Source: Neptunomonas marina
Lineage (GTDB): Bacteria > Pseudomonadota > Gammaproteobacteria > Pseudomonadales > Balneatricaceae
Length of the DNA stretch: 64,000 nt
Assembly (NCBI RefSeq): GCF_004005935.1
Contig: NZ_SACQ01000003.1
Coordinates: 62,001 to 126,000 of the forward strand
Direction of reading: 5' to 3'
Position numbers and translations under genes: made by a program. Under the pieces are notes generated by a model. It saw only the letters and a program-made list of their open reading frames with translations. It was not told where the DNA came from and did not search any database. Position 1 is the stretch's first letter, and the number at the start of each line of letters is the position of its first letter. Below are positions 18,257 through 28,379 of this stretch, in pieces.

Positions 18257-20377
18257 TTAACCTATTTCCCGACGAAACGGGGGTAATGAATCCAATAATT
18301 GACGGCCATAACGGCGCGTTACAACACGGCGATCTAACAACACGACCCGGCCGCTATCTTGCTCTGTTCTTAGCAGTCGTCCGACCGCTTGAGTTAAACG
18401 CACCGATGTTTCAGGAACGGTCCATTCCATAAATGCGTTTCCACCGCTCTGCTCTATCCACTCAGACATGGTGGCATCAACCGGATCATCCGGCACGCTA
18501 AACGGCAATTTAGTGATGATGACCTCTGTAAGGTAGTCCCCCGGGAGGTCCACACCTTCAGCGAACGACGCTAAACCAAATATAATACTCGGCGCATCAT
18601 CATCCACACGTAGTTTATGTTGGCGAATAATCTCATTTTTGGTGAGATCCCCTTGCGCTAACACAAACCCTTTTAATCGTTCGGGCAACGCCTCTAGCAC
18701 AGCGTACATCTGCCGCCACGAGCTGAATAATACCAGTGTTGCCCGTGCTTCGGGCAGGGTTTTATTCAAAAACCTGCTAACTTCTTCTTGATGCTCATCA
18801 GGCTTACCCGGATCACTGCTCATTGGCGGTATCATTAGGGTTGCCCGTTGCTGATAATCGAAGGGGCTTGGGAGTCTCTCGCAAGTGACATCCGCGGGAA
18901 GACCCAGCTCATCGATAATCCGGTCAAAGCGCCCTAACGCTGTCATCGTTGCTGATGTGAGCACCGCGCCAAACGCGTGTTTCCAGAGGTTTTCTTGCAG
19001 CGTCGCCGCAGCTGAAACGGGGCTGCTTTGGCAATCAAAGTCACGACCATCAAGCGATTCGCGCAGAGAGATCCAACGCGCCGTCGGTGCGCTACCCTCA
19101 GGGTCAGGCGTTGCGTAGCTTTTATTAAGTGCATAGATCGCTTGTGATCGCAGCCACATCTGGCCGACACGCGGATACCAGCGTTCAGCCACATCCTTGC
19201 TGATTTCGGGAACACCACCATCTAGCGCTTCTTTCAGTACATCCAAGATCTGCTCGGCCTTGAGCATCCACTTTTCGGTGGCAAATGCCATCTGCTTTGC
19301 TGTTTCGCTAAGCTTTTCAGGAATAAGCCCCTGCGGGAAACGGAAACGCTCAGGCACACTTTCTTGCCCATCAATCAACATGAGATGGAGCGTTGTGTTG
19401 AAGCCACCCAAAAAGCTCATCATATCAACACCCGGCTGGGCCATCTTTTCTAGATAGTTAGTGATAACGGGGTGATGGTCTGTTTCGTCTAACAGCTGAT
19501 TGAGCTGTTTTTCTGATCCTTTCAGCCACTTTTGCGTCGCCTTAATCCGCATACTGTAGGAGAAGTGGCCAATGGCCTTCGATGCAAGGTGGTGTGCCTC
19601 ATCGAAGATGTAGATGCTGTTTTCTGGCTCAGGCAGAATGGCACCGCCACCCAAGGAGAGATCAGCCAAAACCAAGTCGTGATTGGCAACCACGATATCG
19701 GCTTTATCCATAGTGTCGCGTGACTTGTAGAATGGGCACACCGAAAAGTTGCTGCAACGACGGTTGGTACAACGGGTGTGATCGCTAGTCAGCGGATACC
19801 ATAGGGGCTCGTCTAGCTCTTGCTCTAAGCTGTCACGATCGCCATCCCATTCACCTGCGGCAAAGCGGTCTAGTAGCTGGCGATATAACGCGATGACACC
19901 GGCATCCAGCTTCTGATCAACCTCGTCCTCATACAGCGCCATCTGACCTAACTCATCTTGAGAGATCAGCAGTTTCTCCGCCTGTGAAATACAGAAGTAA
20001 CGCCCCCGCCCCTTAGCAAGCACGTATGACACATAACCATCAACTAGCTTTGCAGCCTCTGGGAGGTCTTTATTGATCAACTGCTCCTGCAAGGCCACGG
20101 TAGCCGTTGAGATCACAAGTGATTTACCGCGTGCTTTCGCAATGGGGATGGCACTCAGCAAATAGGCCATCGTTTTGCCGGTGCCGGTGCCGGCCTCGAT
20201 CACGCACAGATGGTTTTCGCTGGTGCGCTCTTTCTTGTCGCCAAAGCTGATACCACCCAACGTACGCGCCACCGCCGCAATCATCATCTTCTGCCCATAA
20301 CGGGGCTTCAAATCATGTTGCTGCAAGAAGGTGCGATAGCTTTGCTGGATGGTTTGTTTTAGATCGTCGCTTAACAA
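18257..20377 (-). CDS. dinG: ATP-dependent DNA helicase DinG
   Basis: 706-residue superfamily 2 helicase with an iron-sulfur cluster. Walker A EAGTGTGKT, DEAHHLASKA, a first cluster Cys in GRYFCISQ and three more in RCTNRRCSNFSVCPF, and the C-terminal QAVGRLLRTEQDSGRVVLLDRR. It resolves R-loops and DNA structures. An SOS box lies about 45 bp upstream of the ATG, in the gap shared with lexA, so LexA control is expected as in E. coli. Confidence 0.96.
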   Translation of the reverse strand: MLSDDLKQTIQQSYRTFLQQHDLKPRYGQKMMIAAVARTLGGISFGDKKERTSENHLCVIEAGTGTGKTMAYLLSAIPIAKARGKSLVISTATVALQEQLINKDLPEAAKLVDGYVSYVLAKGRGRYFCISQAEKLLISQDELGQMALYEDEVDQKLDAGVIALYRQLLDRFAAGEWDGDRDSLEQELDEPLWYPLTSDHTRCTNRRCSNFSVCPFYKSRDTMDKADIVVANHDLVLADLSLGGGAILPEPENSIYIFDEAHHLASKAIGHFSYSMRIKATQKWLKGSEKQLNQLLDETDHHPVITNYLEKMAQPGVDMMSFLGGFNTTLHLMLIDGQESVPERFRFPQGLIPEKLSETAKQMAFATEKWMLKAEQILDVLKEALDGGVPEISKDVAERWYPRVGQMWLRSQAIYALNKSYATPDPEGSAPTARWISLRESLDGRDFDCQSSPVSAAATLQENLWKHAFGAVLTSATMTALGRFDRIIDELGLPADVTCERLPSPFDYQQRATLMIPPMSSDPGKPDEHQEEVSRFLNKTLPEARATLVLFSSWRQMYAVLEALPERLKGFVLAQGDLTKNEIIRQHKLRVDDDAPSIIFGLASFAEGVDLPGDYLTEVIITKLPFSVPDDPVDATMSEWIEQSGGNAFMEWTVPETSVRLTQAVGRLLRTEQDSGRVVLLDRRVVTRRYGRQLLDSLPPFRREIG

Positions 20378-20421
20378 GAGAAAACTGCCCTATTTAATCG
20401 TGCGGCGATCATACCAATTTA

Positions 20422-20437
20422 CTGGATATATAAACAG
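20422..20437. promoter_or_regulatory. SOS box near dinG
   Basis: CTG-GATATATAAA-CAG: CTG and CAG with ten AT-rich bases between, 45 bp from the dinG ATG. Likely LexA operator for dinG. Confidence 0.8.
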
Positions 20438-20463
20438 AGAAATGACTTTACTTGACTAACCTG

Positions 20464-20498
20464 CTGTATATAATCACAGATACTGTATATAAAAACAG
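20464..20498. promoter_or_regulatory. Two SOS boxes upstream of lexA
   Basis: CTG-TATATAATCA-CAG (20464-20479) and CTG-TATATAAAAA-CAG (20483-20498). The second ends nine bases before the lexA ATG. Twin boxes give tight self-control, as in E. coli lexA. Confidence 0.88.
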
Positions 20499-20506
20499 GC
20501 ACGATT

Positions 20507-21118
20507 ATGAAGCTCACAAAAAGACAGTCAGAAGTTTTAGCATGTATCCGCGAACACATCGAAGCCACCGGATACCCGCCAACACGCGCCGATATTGCCA
20601 AGACACTCGGCTTCAAATCTGCCAATGCAGCAGAAGAACATTTAAAAGCGCTCGCCCGCAAAAACGCCATTGAAATTATCCCCGGCACTTCGCGTGGCAT
20701 TCGCATTCCCGACCTTGAGCAACCAGACCAAGGATTGCCGATTGTTGGCCGCGTGGCTGCGGGCTCTCCGGTGCTGGCGCAAGAGCATATTGAAGAGCAT
20801 TGCACCATCTCATCTGACTTCTTTCATCCACCGGCGCACTATTTGTTACGGGTCAAGGGCACGAGTATGAAAGACGTCGGCATTATGGATGGAGATCTCC
20901 TTGCTGTTCATCAGTGCACCGAAGCAAGAGAAGGCCAAATCGTTATCGCGCGTATTGGCGACGAAGTAACAGTGAAGCGCTTCCACCGCGAAAATCACAT
21001 GGTCTATTTGATTGCAGAAAACCCTGAGTTTGAACCAATTGAAGTCGACCTACGCGAATCGGAGCTATCAATTGAAGGGCTAGGCGTTGGTGTTATACGC
21101 CAAGGAAGTGAGCCATGA
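20507..21118 (+). CDS. lexA: LexA repressor
   Basis: 203-residue SOS repressor. N-terminal winged helix with [29 protein letters not shown]; self-cleavage site Ala85-Gly86 in RVAAGSPV; catalytic Ser120 ([10 protein letters not shown]) and Lys157 (VTVKRF). Two SOS boxes upstream. The stop overlaps the start of the sulA-like gene (ATGATG), so both are made from one message. Confidence 0.98.
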   Translation: MKLTKRQSEVLACIREHIEATGYPPTRADIAKTLGFKSANAAEEHLKALARKNAIEIIPGTSRGIRIPDLEQPDQGLPIVGRVAAGSPVLAQEHIEEHCTISSDFFHPPAHYLLRVKGTSMKDVGIMDGDLLAVHQCTEAREGQIVIARIGDEVTVKRFHRENHMVYLIAENPEFEPIEVDLRESELSIEGLGVGVIRQGSEP

Positions 21119-21588
21119 TGGAGCAGCTGCCGTTTATCATGAACGAGGCGCGGGTTAAAAAACCTGCGCGCGTGGCGAATACCCAGATCCGCCGCAAACC
21201 CATCAAAGCAAAAAGCGACACCCGCTACGGAAAAATTACGGAAATCATCACCGCAACAACCAACCTAGACGATGTGCCATTTTTAATGCCATTGCTAGCA
21301 CAACTTAGCGCTGATGATCGTTGGTTTGCTTGGATTGATCCACCAAAAGACTTGCCGAAAGAGATGCTGATCGAGGCAGGTATAGACCTAAACAAGGTGA
21401 TCTTGCTTCACCCATCAACAAAAAACAGCGCACTCGATTTGGCGGCCAAAGCTCTTCGGGCTGGCACCTATCATGCAGTTATCAGTTGGCAAGGCGCTAT
21501 TACAGAAAACGAGATTAGTGCATTAGAAGCGTCGGCCACTGCGGGCAGAAGCCATGGAATTTTAGTGCGTACGCGCCGTACACACTAA
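21115..21588 (+). CDS. sulA: SulA-like SOS cell division inhibitor
   Basis: 157 residues, RecA-fold-like SulA family. The core [26 protein letters not shown], then [31 protein letters not shown] matches the FtsZ-blocking family. It overlaps lexA by four bases and is therefore under SOS control, the same lexA-sulA operon found in Pseudomonas. It should arrest division during DNA damage. Confidence 0.92.
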   Translation: MMEQLPFIMNEARVKKPARVANTQIRRKPIKAKSDTRYGKITEIITATTNLDDVPFLMPLLAQLSADDRWFAWIDPPKDLPKEMLIEAGIDLNKVILLHPSTKNSALDLAAKALRAGTYHAVISWQGAITENEISALEASATAGRSHGILVRTRRTH

Positions 21589-21599
21589 AAGTCAGCGGG

Positions 21600-21860
21600 T
21601 CAATGGATGACCGATGGCATGGGAGGCTCGAATGCTTCCTCAACCTCTTCAGATAAATCAGACATAATCTGCGCACCTGCAACCAACATCAGCCGCGCAA
21701 GCTCTTCAGACTTTCCACTTAAGTTGGTTTTCACCTTCTCGGAGATATTCAGCGTCATCAGCGGTGTTTTTTCACCCGCTTTACGCATGACATAATCACC
21801 TGATTCGAGCTTTACAATCTCCAGCACCGTTTCCGGCTGGTCTACATCACTACTATCCAT
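21600..21860 (-). CDS. Conserved hypothetical protein (PA3009-like position)
   Basis: 86 residues, acidic, no membrane segment. The ATG at 21860 shares a base with the stop of the upstream gene (TAATG), so it is preferred to the GTG two codons earlier. The position between sulA and topA matches a small conserved gene in Pseudomonas. No domain recognised. Confidence 0.8.
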   Translation of the reverse strand: MDSSDVDQPETVLEIVKLESGDYVMRKAGEKTPLMTLNISEKVKTNLSGKSEELARLMLVAGAQIMSDLSEEVEEAFEPPMPSVIH

Positions 21861-22384
21861 TACCACTCTTGCATTCCGGCGCGTAGCCGCTCAACTAAAC
21901 TTTGGAACTCACCAAACCAGCGACGGTACTCGGCTAATATGTCAGAATCTTCCGCGTGGTCTGGGTTTATTTGCATGACATGAATCTCAGATACGCTCAC
22001 CGTATCGGATGCGGCTTTACGCTCATCAGATGCAAGCCAACATGCATCATATGCAGCGAGCATCTTATGCAGCCAACTGCTTTCATTCGCCTCTAGATTG
22101 TGCAGCTCGGTACGCTCTGGCGATTCTTGGCCAGACGCTTCAAACTGCGCTTCTAGGTCAGCAATCGTGTTTACAGCCGCCGGACTAAAACGATACTTCT
22201 CTGCAATCTCGCGCAAGAACGCACCATAAGCAGATGCCAAGTGAAACAACACCGATTCGTTGTATGACTCAACCTCTGCATGCTGGCTCCAGCCGGTTGA
22301 TTGATGAGCGCGCTCCAGTGCTTCTAGGTGCAACCGCACAAAATGTAATTTTTGGTTGGTTCTTGCTAAATATAGATCGCTCAT
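21860..22384 (-). CDS. DUF6586 family protein
   Basis: 174 residues, mostly helical, starting MSDLYLARTNQKLHFVRLHLEAL with ESYNESVLFHLASAYGAFLREIAEKY. This matches the conserved protein found next to topA in pseudomonads. It is coupled by a one-base overlap to the small gene downstream. Function unknown. Confidence 0.82.
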   Translation of the reverse strand: MSDLYLARTNQKLHFVRLHLEALERAHQSTGWSQHAEVESYNESVLFHLASAYGAFLREIAEKYRFSPAAVNTIADLEAQFEASGQESPERTELHNLEANESSWLHKMLAAYDACWLASDERKAASDTVSVSEIHVMQINPDHAEDSDILAEYRRWFGEFQSLVERLRAGMQEW

Positions 22385-22411
22385 CGTCTCTTCCTTTGCG
22401 TTACAGCGCCA

Positions 22412-25063
22412 TCACTTTTTCTTCGCTTTAGCCTTGGGTTTCGGTTGCTCAACCACCCAAGCACCCTCTTGATAGAATGCACGCCAGCCGGTTGCTTTGC
22501 CATTGACCTCAGTCATCACATACTGCTCCTTTGTCTTGCGGCTATAACGCACGATCGTTGGATTGCCCTCGGTATCGTGCGTTGGCGCGCTAAACAAGAA
22601 CGCGTACTTTGGATCAATTTCGCTCTGGTGCGGCAGTAACTCTGCAATTTTAGGCGCACGCGTCTCGCGGTTACGCGGGAACTGGCTCGCTGCCAAGAAC
22701 AGACCTGATGCACCATCACGCAGGATGTAGGTATCTTCTACCTTTTCACAAGCCAGCTCTGGCATCGGCACTGGGTCCATTTTTGGTGGCGCAGGCTCAC
22801 CGTTTTTCAGCAGTTTACGCGTGTTCTTACACGCTTCATTAGTGCAACCGAAGAACTTACCAAAACGGCCATTCTTGAGCTGCATCTCGTTGCCGCATTT
22901 ATCACATTCGATAGACGGGCCATCATAGCCTTTGATGCGGAACTGCCCTTTTTCAATCTCATAGCCCGAGCAGTCGGGGTTATTGCCGCACACATGTAGT
23001 TTGCGTGTTTCGTCGATGAGATAACTATCCATCGCACTGTCGCAGATGTGGCAGCGGCGTTTGTTGATCAGGATGCGAGATTCCTCTTCATCATCACCAT
23101 CTACGCTAACCACCTCATCGCCCGGCGTGAGATTAATGGTCGCCTTGCAGCGCTCTTTAGGCGGTAAGTTGTAACCCGAGCAGCCTAAGAACACCCCGGT
23201 ACTGCCGGTACGGATCATCATATGGCGGCCACACTCTGGGCAGTCGATATCGGTATCTGTTGGTGTGTTAGGACGCATTCCGTCTTCGCTGCTCTGCGCC
23301 TCTTCCAGCTTGCGGGTAAAGCCTGCGTAGAAGCGGTTCAGTAGCTCGCGCCACTCAGCCTCGCCGTGGGCGATATCATCAAGGGCATCTTCCATACGGG
23401 CTGTAAAGCTGTAGTCCATCAGATCGTTGAAGTTCTCGTTCAAACGCTCTGTCACAATATCGCCCATTTTACAGGCGTAGAAACGGCGGTTTTGGACTTC
23501 AACATAACCGCGATCCTGAATCGTCGAGATAATAGACGCGTATGTCGATGGGCGGCCAATACCTCTTTTCTCAAGCTCTTTAACTAAGCTTGCTTCGGTG
23601 TAGCGAGCGGTTGGTTTAGTGAAATGCTGCTTCGGTTCAAGATCAGATAACGTGAGAATCTCGCCCGATTTCACATCCGGAAGAATGATATCTTCATCAC
23701 CTTTGCCTTTGCTCGGCATCACTTTGGTGTAACCGTCAAAGCGTAGAATACGGCCCTTCGTGGTTAGCTCGTAATCGCCAGCCCTCACGGTAATTCGGGT
23801 ACTGGTGTACTGAGCTGGCGTCATTTGGCACGCCAAGAACTGACGACGAATCAGGTCGTATAGACGCTCTGCATCGCGCTCCATGCCTTTTAAGCTGACC
23901 GGCTCAATAGAGACATCTGATGGGCGAATCGCCTCGTGGGCCTCTTGAGCGCCCTCTTTACTGCTGTAACTGTTCGCTGTCTCTGGCAGATACTTACTAC
24001 CGAAGTTATCGCCAATATACTCACGGCAGGCCGCCACCGCTTCTGCACTAAGGTTAGTGGAATCGGTACGCATGTAGGTGATGTAACCCGCCTCGTAAAG
24101 GCGCTGGGCCATCATCATGGTCTTTTTAACGCCAAAGCCCAAGCGCGTGCTTGCAGCTTGCTGTAGCGTTGATGTGATGAACGGCGCAGATGGCTTACTG
24201 CTGGTTGCACGGTCATCACGGCTAACCACTTCCAGTGTTGACTGGCGCAACTGCTCTAGATGCTGCTGTGTCTCTTGTTCAGAGGTTGGACGAAACGCCT
24301 TACCCGCGTTTTTGGCAACCTGCAGGCGCAGCGCATCTTTCTCTTGCGTTTCAGCACCGGCGTGTACTTCCCAGTACTCTTCTGGGATAAAGGCACGAAT
24401 CTCTTTCTCGCGCTCAACAACCAGCTTTACAGCAACCGACTGTACTCGCCCAGCCGATAGACCGCGAGCAATCTTTTCCCACAGTAAAGGCGAGAGCATG
24501 TAACCCACCACCCGATCCAAAAAGCGACGGGCTTGCTGAGCGTTAACATGGTGCATATCCAGCTCGCCTGGATCATCAAACGCTGCCGTGATCGCCTTTT
24601 TGGTGATCTCGTTAAAGACCACACGACGGTAGCGCTCATCATCACCACCAATCGCCTCGCGTAGGTGCCACGCGATCGCTTCCCCTTCGCGGTCCAAATC
24701 GGTCGCTAGATAGATAGTGTCGGCATCTTTTGCGAGCCGTTTTAGCTCATCAACAACCTTTTCTTTGCCCGGCAACACTTGATAGTGCGCTTCCCAATCT
24801 TTTTCTGGGTTAACGCCCATACGTGCAATCAGCTGCTCTTTCGCCTTTTTGGCTTTATAGACAGCTTTCTCGTCGGGTGACATCTTACGCGTTAACGCCG
24901 CTTGTTTAGCACGAGCTTTAGGGTCGCTCTTTTGTGCACTGCCGCTGGTCGGCAGATCACGGATGTGGCCCACACTGGACTTAACTACATACTGGTTACC
25001 AAGGTACTTATTTATAGTCTTGGCTTTTGCGGGTGATTCCACAATTACGAGTGATTTTCCCAT
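22412..25063 (-). CDS. topA: DNA topoisomerase I
   Basis: 883 residues, type IA enzyme that removes negative supercoils. It begins [22 protein letters not shown]. Toprim acidic motif [16 protein letters not shown]; active-site Tyr in [13 protein letters not shown]. Three C-terminal zinc ribbons are visible: CPECGRHM...C...C, CHICDSAM...CGNNPDC, and CDKCGNEM...CTNEAC, then a basic KPKAKAKKK tail. Confidence 0.98.
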   Translation of the reverse strand: MGKSLVIVESPAKAKTINKYLGNQYVVKSSVGHIRDLPTSGSAQKSDPKARAKQAALTRKMSPDEKAVYKAKKAKEQLIARMGVNPEKDWEAHYQVLPGKEKVVDELKRLAKDADTIYLATDLDREGEAIAWHLREAIGGDDERYRRVVFNEITKKAITAAFDDPGELDMHHVNAQQARRFLDRVVGYMLSPLLWEKIARGLSAGRVQSVAVKLVVEREKEIRAFIPEEYWEVHAGAETQEKDALRLQVAKNAGKAFRPTSEQETQQHLEQLRQSTLEVVSRDDRATSSKPSAPFITSTLQQAASTRLGFGVKKTMMMAQRLYEAGYITYMRTDSTNLSAEAVAACREYIGDNFGSKYLPETANSYSSKEGAQEAHEAIRPSDVSIEPVSLKGMERDAERLYDLIRRQFLACQMTPAQYTSTRITVRAGDYELTTKGRILRFDGYTKVMPSKGKGDEDIILPDVKSGEILTLSDLEPKQHFTKPTARYTEASLVKELEKRGIGRPSTYASIISTIQDRGYVEVQNRRFYACKMGDIVTERLNENFNDLMDYSFTARMEDALDDIAHGEAEWRELLNRFYAGFTRKLEEAQSSEDGMRPNTPTDTDIDCPECGRHMMIRTGSTGVFLGCSGYNLPPKERCKATINLTPGDEVVSVDGDDEEESRILINKRRCHICDSAMDSYLIDETRKLHVCGNNPDCSGYEIEKGQFRIKGYDGPSIECDKCGNEMQLKNGRFGKFFGCTNEACKNTRKLLKNGEPAPPKMDPVPMPELACEKVEDTYILRDGASGLFLAASQFPRNRETRAPKIAELLPHQSEIDPKYAFLFSAPTHDTEGNPTIVRYSRKTKEQYVMTEVNGKATGWRAFYQEGAWVVEQPKPKAKAKKK

Positions 25064-25262
25064 CGGGTCGATGTCCTCGGGCTAAACGGCGATACAAAAA
25101 CAGCGAGCATATATAGGGGCTTAGCGCCCTTCGGTCAAGCAAGTCTGTCAAAAAACTGATTTACTATTATAATCTATGACCATTAAGTTACTTTTCAAGC
25201 GCTGGGACAGATTGAATAAAAAATACTTTTTATTCAACCACTTGTGATAGGTTATATCGTAT

Positions 25263-25970
25263 ATGTCTGAAGAAAGTCTAATCTATCTGCTTATAATAGC
25301 CCTTATTGGCTCAATTGCCGTATCGGTGAGTTACTTCATTACCCGCCGAGAAACCAACGCGCGCAACGTTTCCAACCGCCTGCAATGGCTTGGCAAACAG
25401 ACGCTGCACTGCTTAGAGGCGATCAGTATGCTCAAAGCAGCAGGCTGTATGCCGGAACTGCTGGATAGGCTGAATCGCCATGCGTTACGCTATATCGAAG
25501 AGATCAGCACACTTGCGCCCGACTCAGACCTTATGACCCAAGTGAACGCCCAGAAAGAAACCGCCGACCGCATGACACAAGGGCAACGGGGCTTCACGAG
25601 TGATCGAGACCTCAAGCGCTTCCAGATCTATGTGAACTACACAGAGAATCTACTTAAAGATATGGTAGAAAAAAACGAGCTGCCCTATGCGCTCGGCTCC
25701 AGCTACGCCAAAGAACTCTATTGGTTGAATATTCGCGTGGTGGCTAACGCACATGTTAGCCAAGCGAATCAACTACTAACAGAGAATGATAAACTGACTG
25801 CCCTATCCCATTATAAGCACGCTAAAGCCGTTTTAGTGCGCGCAATGGTGCCACCCAAACAGAAGCAGCCACTGATCGATGAGATCCAGCCTCGTATCCT
25901 TGAACTAGAACCCAAGAAAATTTACCGTGGCGGCGCGCTCGAGGACTCGTTAGACAGCTATTTAGGCTAA
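25263..25970 (+). CDS. Membrane-anchored conserved protein (PA3012-like position)
   Basis: 235 residues. One N-terminal membrane helix (LIYLLIIALIGSIAVSVSYFI), then a helical soluble domain rich in Leu/Lys/Asn. It is divergent from topA, the position occupied by a conserved hypothetical gene in Pseudomonas. No known domain. The cassette array starts right after its stop. Confidence 0.8.
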   Translation: MSEESLIYLLIIALIGSIAVSVSYFITRRETNARNVSNRLQWLGKQTLHCLEAISMLKAAGCMPELLDRLNRHALRYIEEISTLAPDSDLMTQVNAQKETADRMTQGQRGFTSDRDLKRFQIYVNYTENLLKDMVEKNELPYALGSSYAKELYWLNIRVVANAHVSQANQLLTENDKLTALSHYKHAKAVLVRAMVPPKQKQPLIDEIQPRILELEPKKIYRGGALEDSLDSYLG

Positions 25971-25989
25971 CGCCCCCAGAGGTGCGTTA
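25968..25989. terminator. Palindrome at the chromosome/cassette-array boundary
   Basis: TAACGCCCCCAGAGGTGCGTTA forms a stem of at least six bases with GC-rich ends, starting at the stop of the upstream gene. It may be a two-way terminator. Its ends (TAACGCC and CGTTA) also resemble attC ends, so a collapsed attC remnant is possible. Confidence 0.45.
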
Positions 25990-26002
25990 AAGCCAAGCTG
26001 AA

Positions 26003-26461
26003 TTAATCCGCTTTTACCTCGCGCGGGTTAAGGCTTAACGCTTGATAACGCAGCCCCGACTCAACCGCCACAGTGCCCACTCTCTTAAAGCCAAACCTCT
26101 CATAAGCGGTCACGGATGAGAGCGATGCTTTTACCGTGACTTCATCTTTGTTTGCAAATTCAAGCACTGCATCTAACAAAGCGCGGCCGATACCGAGGCG
26201 CTGTGCGCACGGCTCGACAAAAAACATCGCGATATGCTGCCCCGCTTTAAGCTCAATCACCCCAACAACAGATTGATTCTTTTCAGCAACCAAGATCACA
26301 TGGCCTTGCGCCGCTCGCCGGTTAAAAGCCTCTGGCTCTGCTATCGATTTAAAGGTATTAACCCCTTCTTGGGATAACTCAGGCGCAACCGATTTCATAA
26401 AAGCAGCCATACAGACGTTGCTAACAGCGACAGCATCGCCAGCTACCATTTTTCTGATCAT
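26003..26461 (-). CDS. GNAT family N-acetyltransferase (cassette)
   Basis: About 152 residues from MIRKMVAGDAVAVSN; the ATG at 26461 has GGAG eight bases upstream, while the longer frame runs back through the attC. The GNAT acetyl-CoA motif AQRLGIGRALLDAVLEFA and the ending YERFGFKRVG are typical. Last cassette of the array, next to the conserved chromosomal gene. Substrate unknown. Confidence 0.85.
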   Translation of the reverse strand: MIRKMVAGDAVAVSNVCMAAFMKSVAPELSQEGVNTFKSIAEPEAFNRRAAQGHVILVAEKNQSVVGVIELKAGQHIAMFFVEPCAQRLGIGRALLDAVLEFANKDEVTVKASLSSVTAYERFGFKRVGTVAVESGLRYQALSLNPREVKAD

Positions 26462-26517
26462 TGATACGTCTCCGATCTGACTATATGAGGTGTCTACTGA
26501 GTTTGGGTAACTCGGCG

Positions 26518-26618
26518 GCCTAACGCCAGGCACAGCGGAGAGGTACAATGGCGGCTTTGGTACGAACAGCACAAAAGGTGACAGTTTTGCCGAGTCCGTC
26601 TGCTGCCGCTTGTTATGC
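26518..26618 (-). repeat. attC site A (101 bp)
   Basis: Minus strand: GCATAACAAGCGGC at one end and GCCTGGCGTTAGGC at the other. It follows the stop of the second GNAT cassette gene, whose stop codon lies in the site. Confidence 0.82.
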
Positions 26619-27080
26619 GACTTCATACTTCATTTTGTAACCGCCAGTAATTTCAAAGCCATTAGACTTGTAAAAGCCGACTGTACGATCGAACTCTGGT
26701 ACTGGTGGTGTACATAACTCTAGGCGCTTCCATCCTTGCTCTTTCGCGAATTCTACAATCGCTTGGATAAGAAATTTCCCAATCTCTTTTGATCGATATT
26801 CTGGAGCCACGTAGAATTCTTGAATTATTCCAAATTTTCCCTCGGCATAGAGCGAGTGACTTTCACAGATAGCACCAAACCCAACGATTTTATCCTCATC
26901 AAATGCGGCCATTACATGATAAATGCCATTCGACACATACTTTTCACATAGGTCTATCGCTAGAGGAACATCAACATCGAAATGCTTAATGCCAGTTCGC
27001 TCAATTATTTCGTTCGTTAGACAAACTGCCAATTTGGCGATTTCTTCTGACTGGGACTTATCAATAATCTTGTACTTCAT
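26613..27080 (-). CDS. GNAT family N-acetyltransferase (cassette)
   Basis: 155 residues. GNAT fold with IIQEFYVAPEYRSKEIGKFLIQAIVEFAKEQGW (acetyl-CoA loop weaker than usual: R-S-K-E-I-G) and VGFYKSNGFEITGGYKMKYE at the end. Not closely similar to the neighbouring GNAT cassette, so it was acquired separately. Its stop lies at the edge of attC A. Confidence 0.87.
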   Translation of the reverse strand: MKYKIIDKSQSEEIAKLAVCLTNEIIERTGIKHFDVDVPLAIDLCEKYVSNGIYHVMAAFDEDKIVGFGAICESHSLYAEGKFGIIQEFYVAPEYRSKEIGKFLIQAIVEFAKEQGWKRLELCTPPVPEFDRTVGFYKSNGFEITGGYKMKYEVA

Positions 27081-27101
27081 GCGATCTCAAATCCTTCTCC
27101 C

Positions 27102-27194
27102 GCATAACGCCCGGCTTTTGGGCTGACGTGTAGCTGCGAAGCAGCGAAAAGGCAGTCCCAGCCACACAGTGGCGACAACAGCCGCTTGTTAGAA
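27102..27194 (-). repeat. attC site B (93 bp)
   Basis: Minus strand: TTCTAACAAGCGGC ... GCCGGGCGTTATGC. The TAA stop of the next cassette gene is part of the site. Confidence 0.88.
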
Positions 27195-27596
27195 CTCAAT
27201 GTAACTCCGAATAACTGTATCTAGATTACGAAAACCGGTGCTCTCATACTCCAGTAGCCAACTGGTAGTCAGGGCAACGGGTAACTTCCCAAGCTCGATT
27301 TTTCCGAACTCGATCCGTGTGACGTCTATAGGGTTATGTGTGGCAAAGAAGTAAATCGAGCCGTCTATGTAGCCAGGAGCTGGGTTAGTTGGAAAATCAA
27401 AAAAACGACCTTCCAAATGTGAAGGGCTAATCGGGCAAGCAATTGAGTCCAAACGAATTGATGTTTCAACATCTTCGTAGTAGTCCTCAAATTCTAGTTC
27501 AAAGGGTTTGAGGAAAACCTCCATCGATACGTCTCCATCCTTGCCCTGGATTTTGGCCTTGGTGGGGACAACCTTTTCTATAGGGAATTCTTCCAT
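27189..27596 (-). CDS. Cassette-encoded protein of unknown function
   Basis: 135 residues, acidic, soluble, starting MEEFPIEKVVPTKAKIQG; rich in beta-type stretches (SIYFFATHNPIDVTRIEFGKIELG). No signal, no recognised motif. The stop falls in attC B. Confidence 0.72.
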   Translation of the reverse strand: MEEFPIEKVVPTKAKIQGKDGDVSMEVFLKPFELEFEDYYEDVETSIRLDSIACPISPSHLEGRFFDFPTNPAPGYIDGSIYFFATHNPIDVTRIEFGKIELGKLPVALTTSWLLEYESTGFRNLDTVIRSYIEF

Positions 27597-27609
27597 GACT
27601 CACCTTGAG

Positions 27610-27742
27610 TTATAACGCCGTGGTAAGCGGCGCTCAGCTCGAAGCGATTGATCGGGAAAAAATGGCGAAGCCATGCCCGAGCAAGCGCGGAGTTCTGAGC
27701 GTCCGAGTGAGCGCAGCGAACGACTTGACCACCTTGTTAGCA
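27610..27742 (-). repeat. attC site C (133 bp)
   Basis: Minus strand: TGCTAACAAGGTGG ... CCACGGCGTTATAA. The longest site in the array, with a long variable centre between the paired ends. Confidence 0.82.
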
Positions 27743-28255
27743 TTATTTGCGTTGATTCCAAAGTTGGTGCCCCAGATGCTTGATGAACCAGACTTCCATG
27801 GCAATTACCGCGATATCCGGATCACTACGCATTGCTGATAGAGCGGACACCTCGTGATCAAGGCCACCAAGCACGTGAACCAACTCGGAATCATGGATGA
27901 CCGAAACAACATATTTTTCATCCACGCCAGATTTTTTCAGGTTGCACATGTGTGGCCAACACTGACTGTGGAACATTTCGTTTCTTTGCAGTGGATTATC
28001 AGCTGCATCATAGGCCGGCGACGAGCGCCAACGATCTTTTATTCGATTCACGCTGATACCAACGTACTTCAACTCTCCCTTCGAGTTCGCCAGGAAGTAC
28101 AAACACGGAACCCTCTTATTCCAAAGATTTTGGTCAAGAACCTCTACTTCAGCCTGTAACCAAGGCCCTTTCCTAGAACCCTTAGGCTTTCTGTACCACT
28201 CGTTATTCGTAAACCCATTTATTTGAATTACAGGTTTCGACGCCGCAACAATCAT
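27743..28255 (-). CDS. GIY-YIG-like cassette protein
   Basis: About 170 residues from the ATG at 28255, which has AAGGA nine bases upstream; a TTG ten codons earlier is possible. The segment CLYFLANSKGELKYVGIS, then RIKDRWR, looks like the GIY-YIG nuclease core (paired Tyr strands followed by an Arg-bearing helix). The rest is unassigned. If real, it is a small nuclease or a GIY-YIG-derived binding protein. Stop directly beside attC C. Confidence 0.65.
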   Translation of the reverse strand: MIVAASKPVIQINGFTNNEWYRKPKGSRKGPWLQAEVEVLDQNLWNKRVPCLYFLANSKGELKYVGISVNRIKDRWRSSPAYDAADNPLQRNEMFHSQCWPHMCNLKKSGVDEKYVVSVIHDSELVHVLGGLDHEVSALSAMRSDPDIAVIAMEVWFIKHLGHQLWNQRK

Positions 28256-28307
28256 TGATGCGCATTCCTTACTCGTAATCGACAAGTGCTTCTTCCTTCT
28301 TTTTTGA

Positions 28308-28379
28308 TGCTAACGTCCGCATTTGCGGCTGGTTTAGAGCGCAGCGGAAAACCTGTCCGATAATATGCGCTTGTTAGAG
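28308..28379 (-). repeat. attC site D (72 bp)
   Basis: Minus strand: CTCTAACAAGCGCA ... GCGGACGTTAGCA. Confidence 0.85.

Noticed and set aside
24117-24503. 128-codon plus-strand ORF within topA
   Set aside because: Antisense shadow of topoisomerase I; composition follows the opposite frame.
25968-25989. Ninth attC after the last cassette
   Set aside because: Only 22 bp between the ends, starts in the stop codon of the chromosomal gene; a terminator explains it equally well.
26462-26626. 55-residue N-terminal extension of the first GNAT protein
   Set aside because: It is translated attC sequence; a good ribosome site precedes the ATG at 26461.
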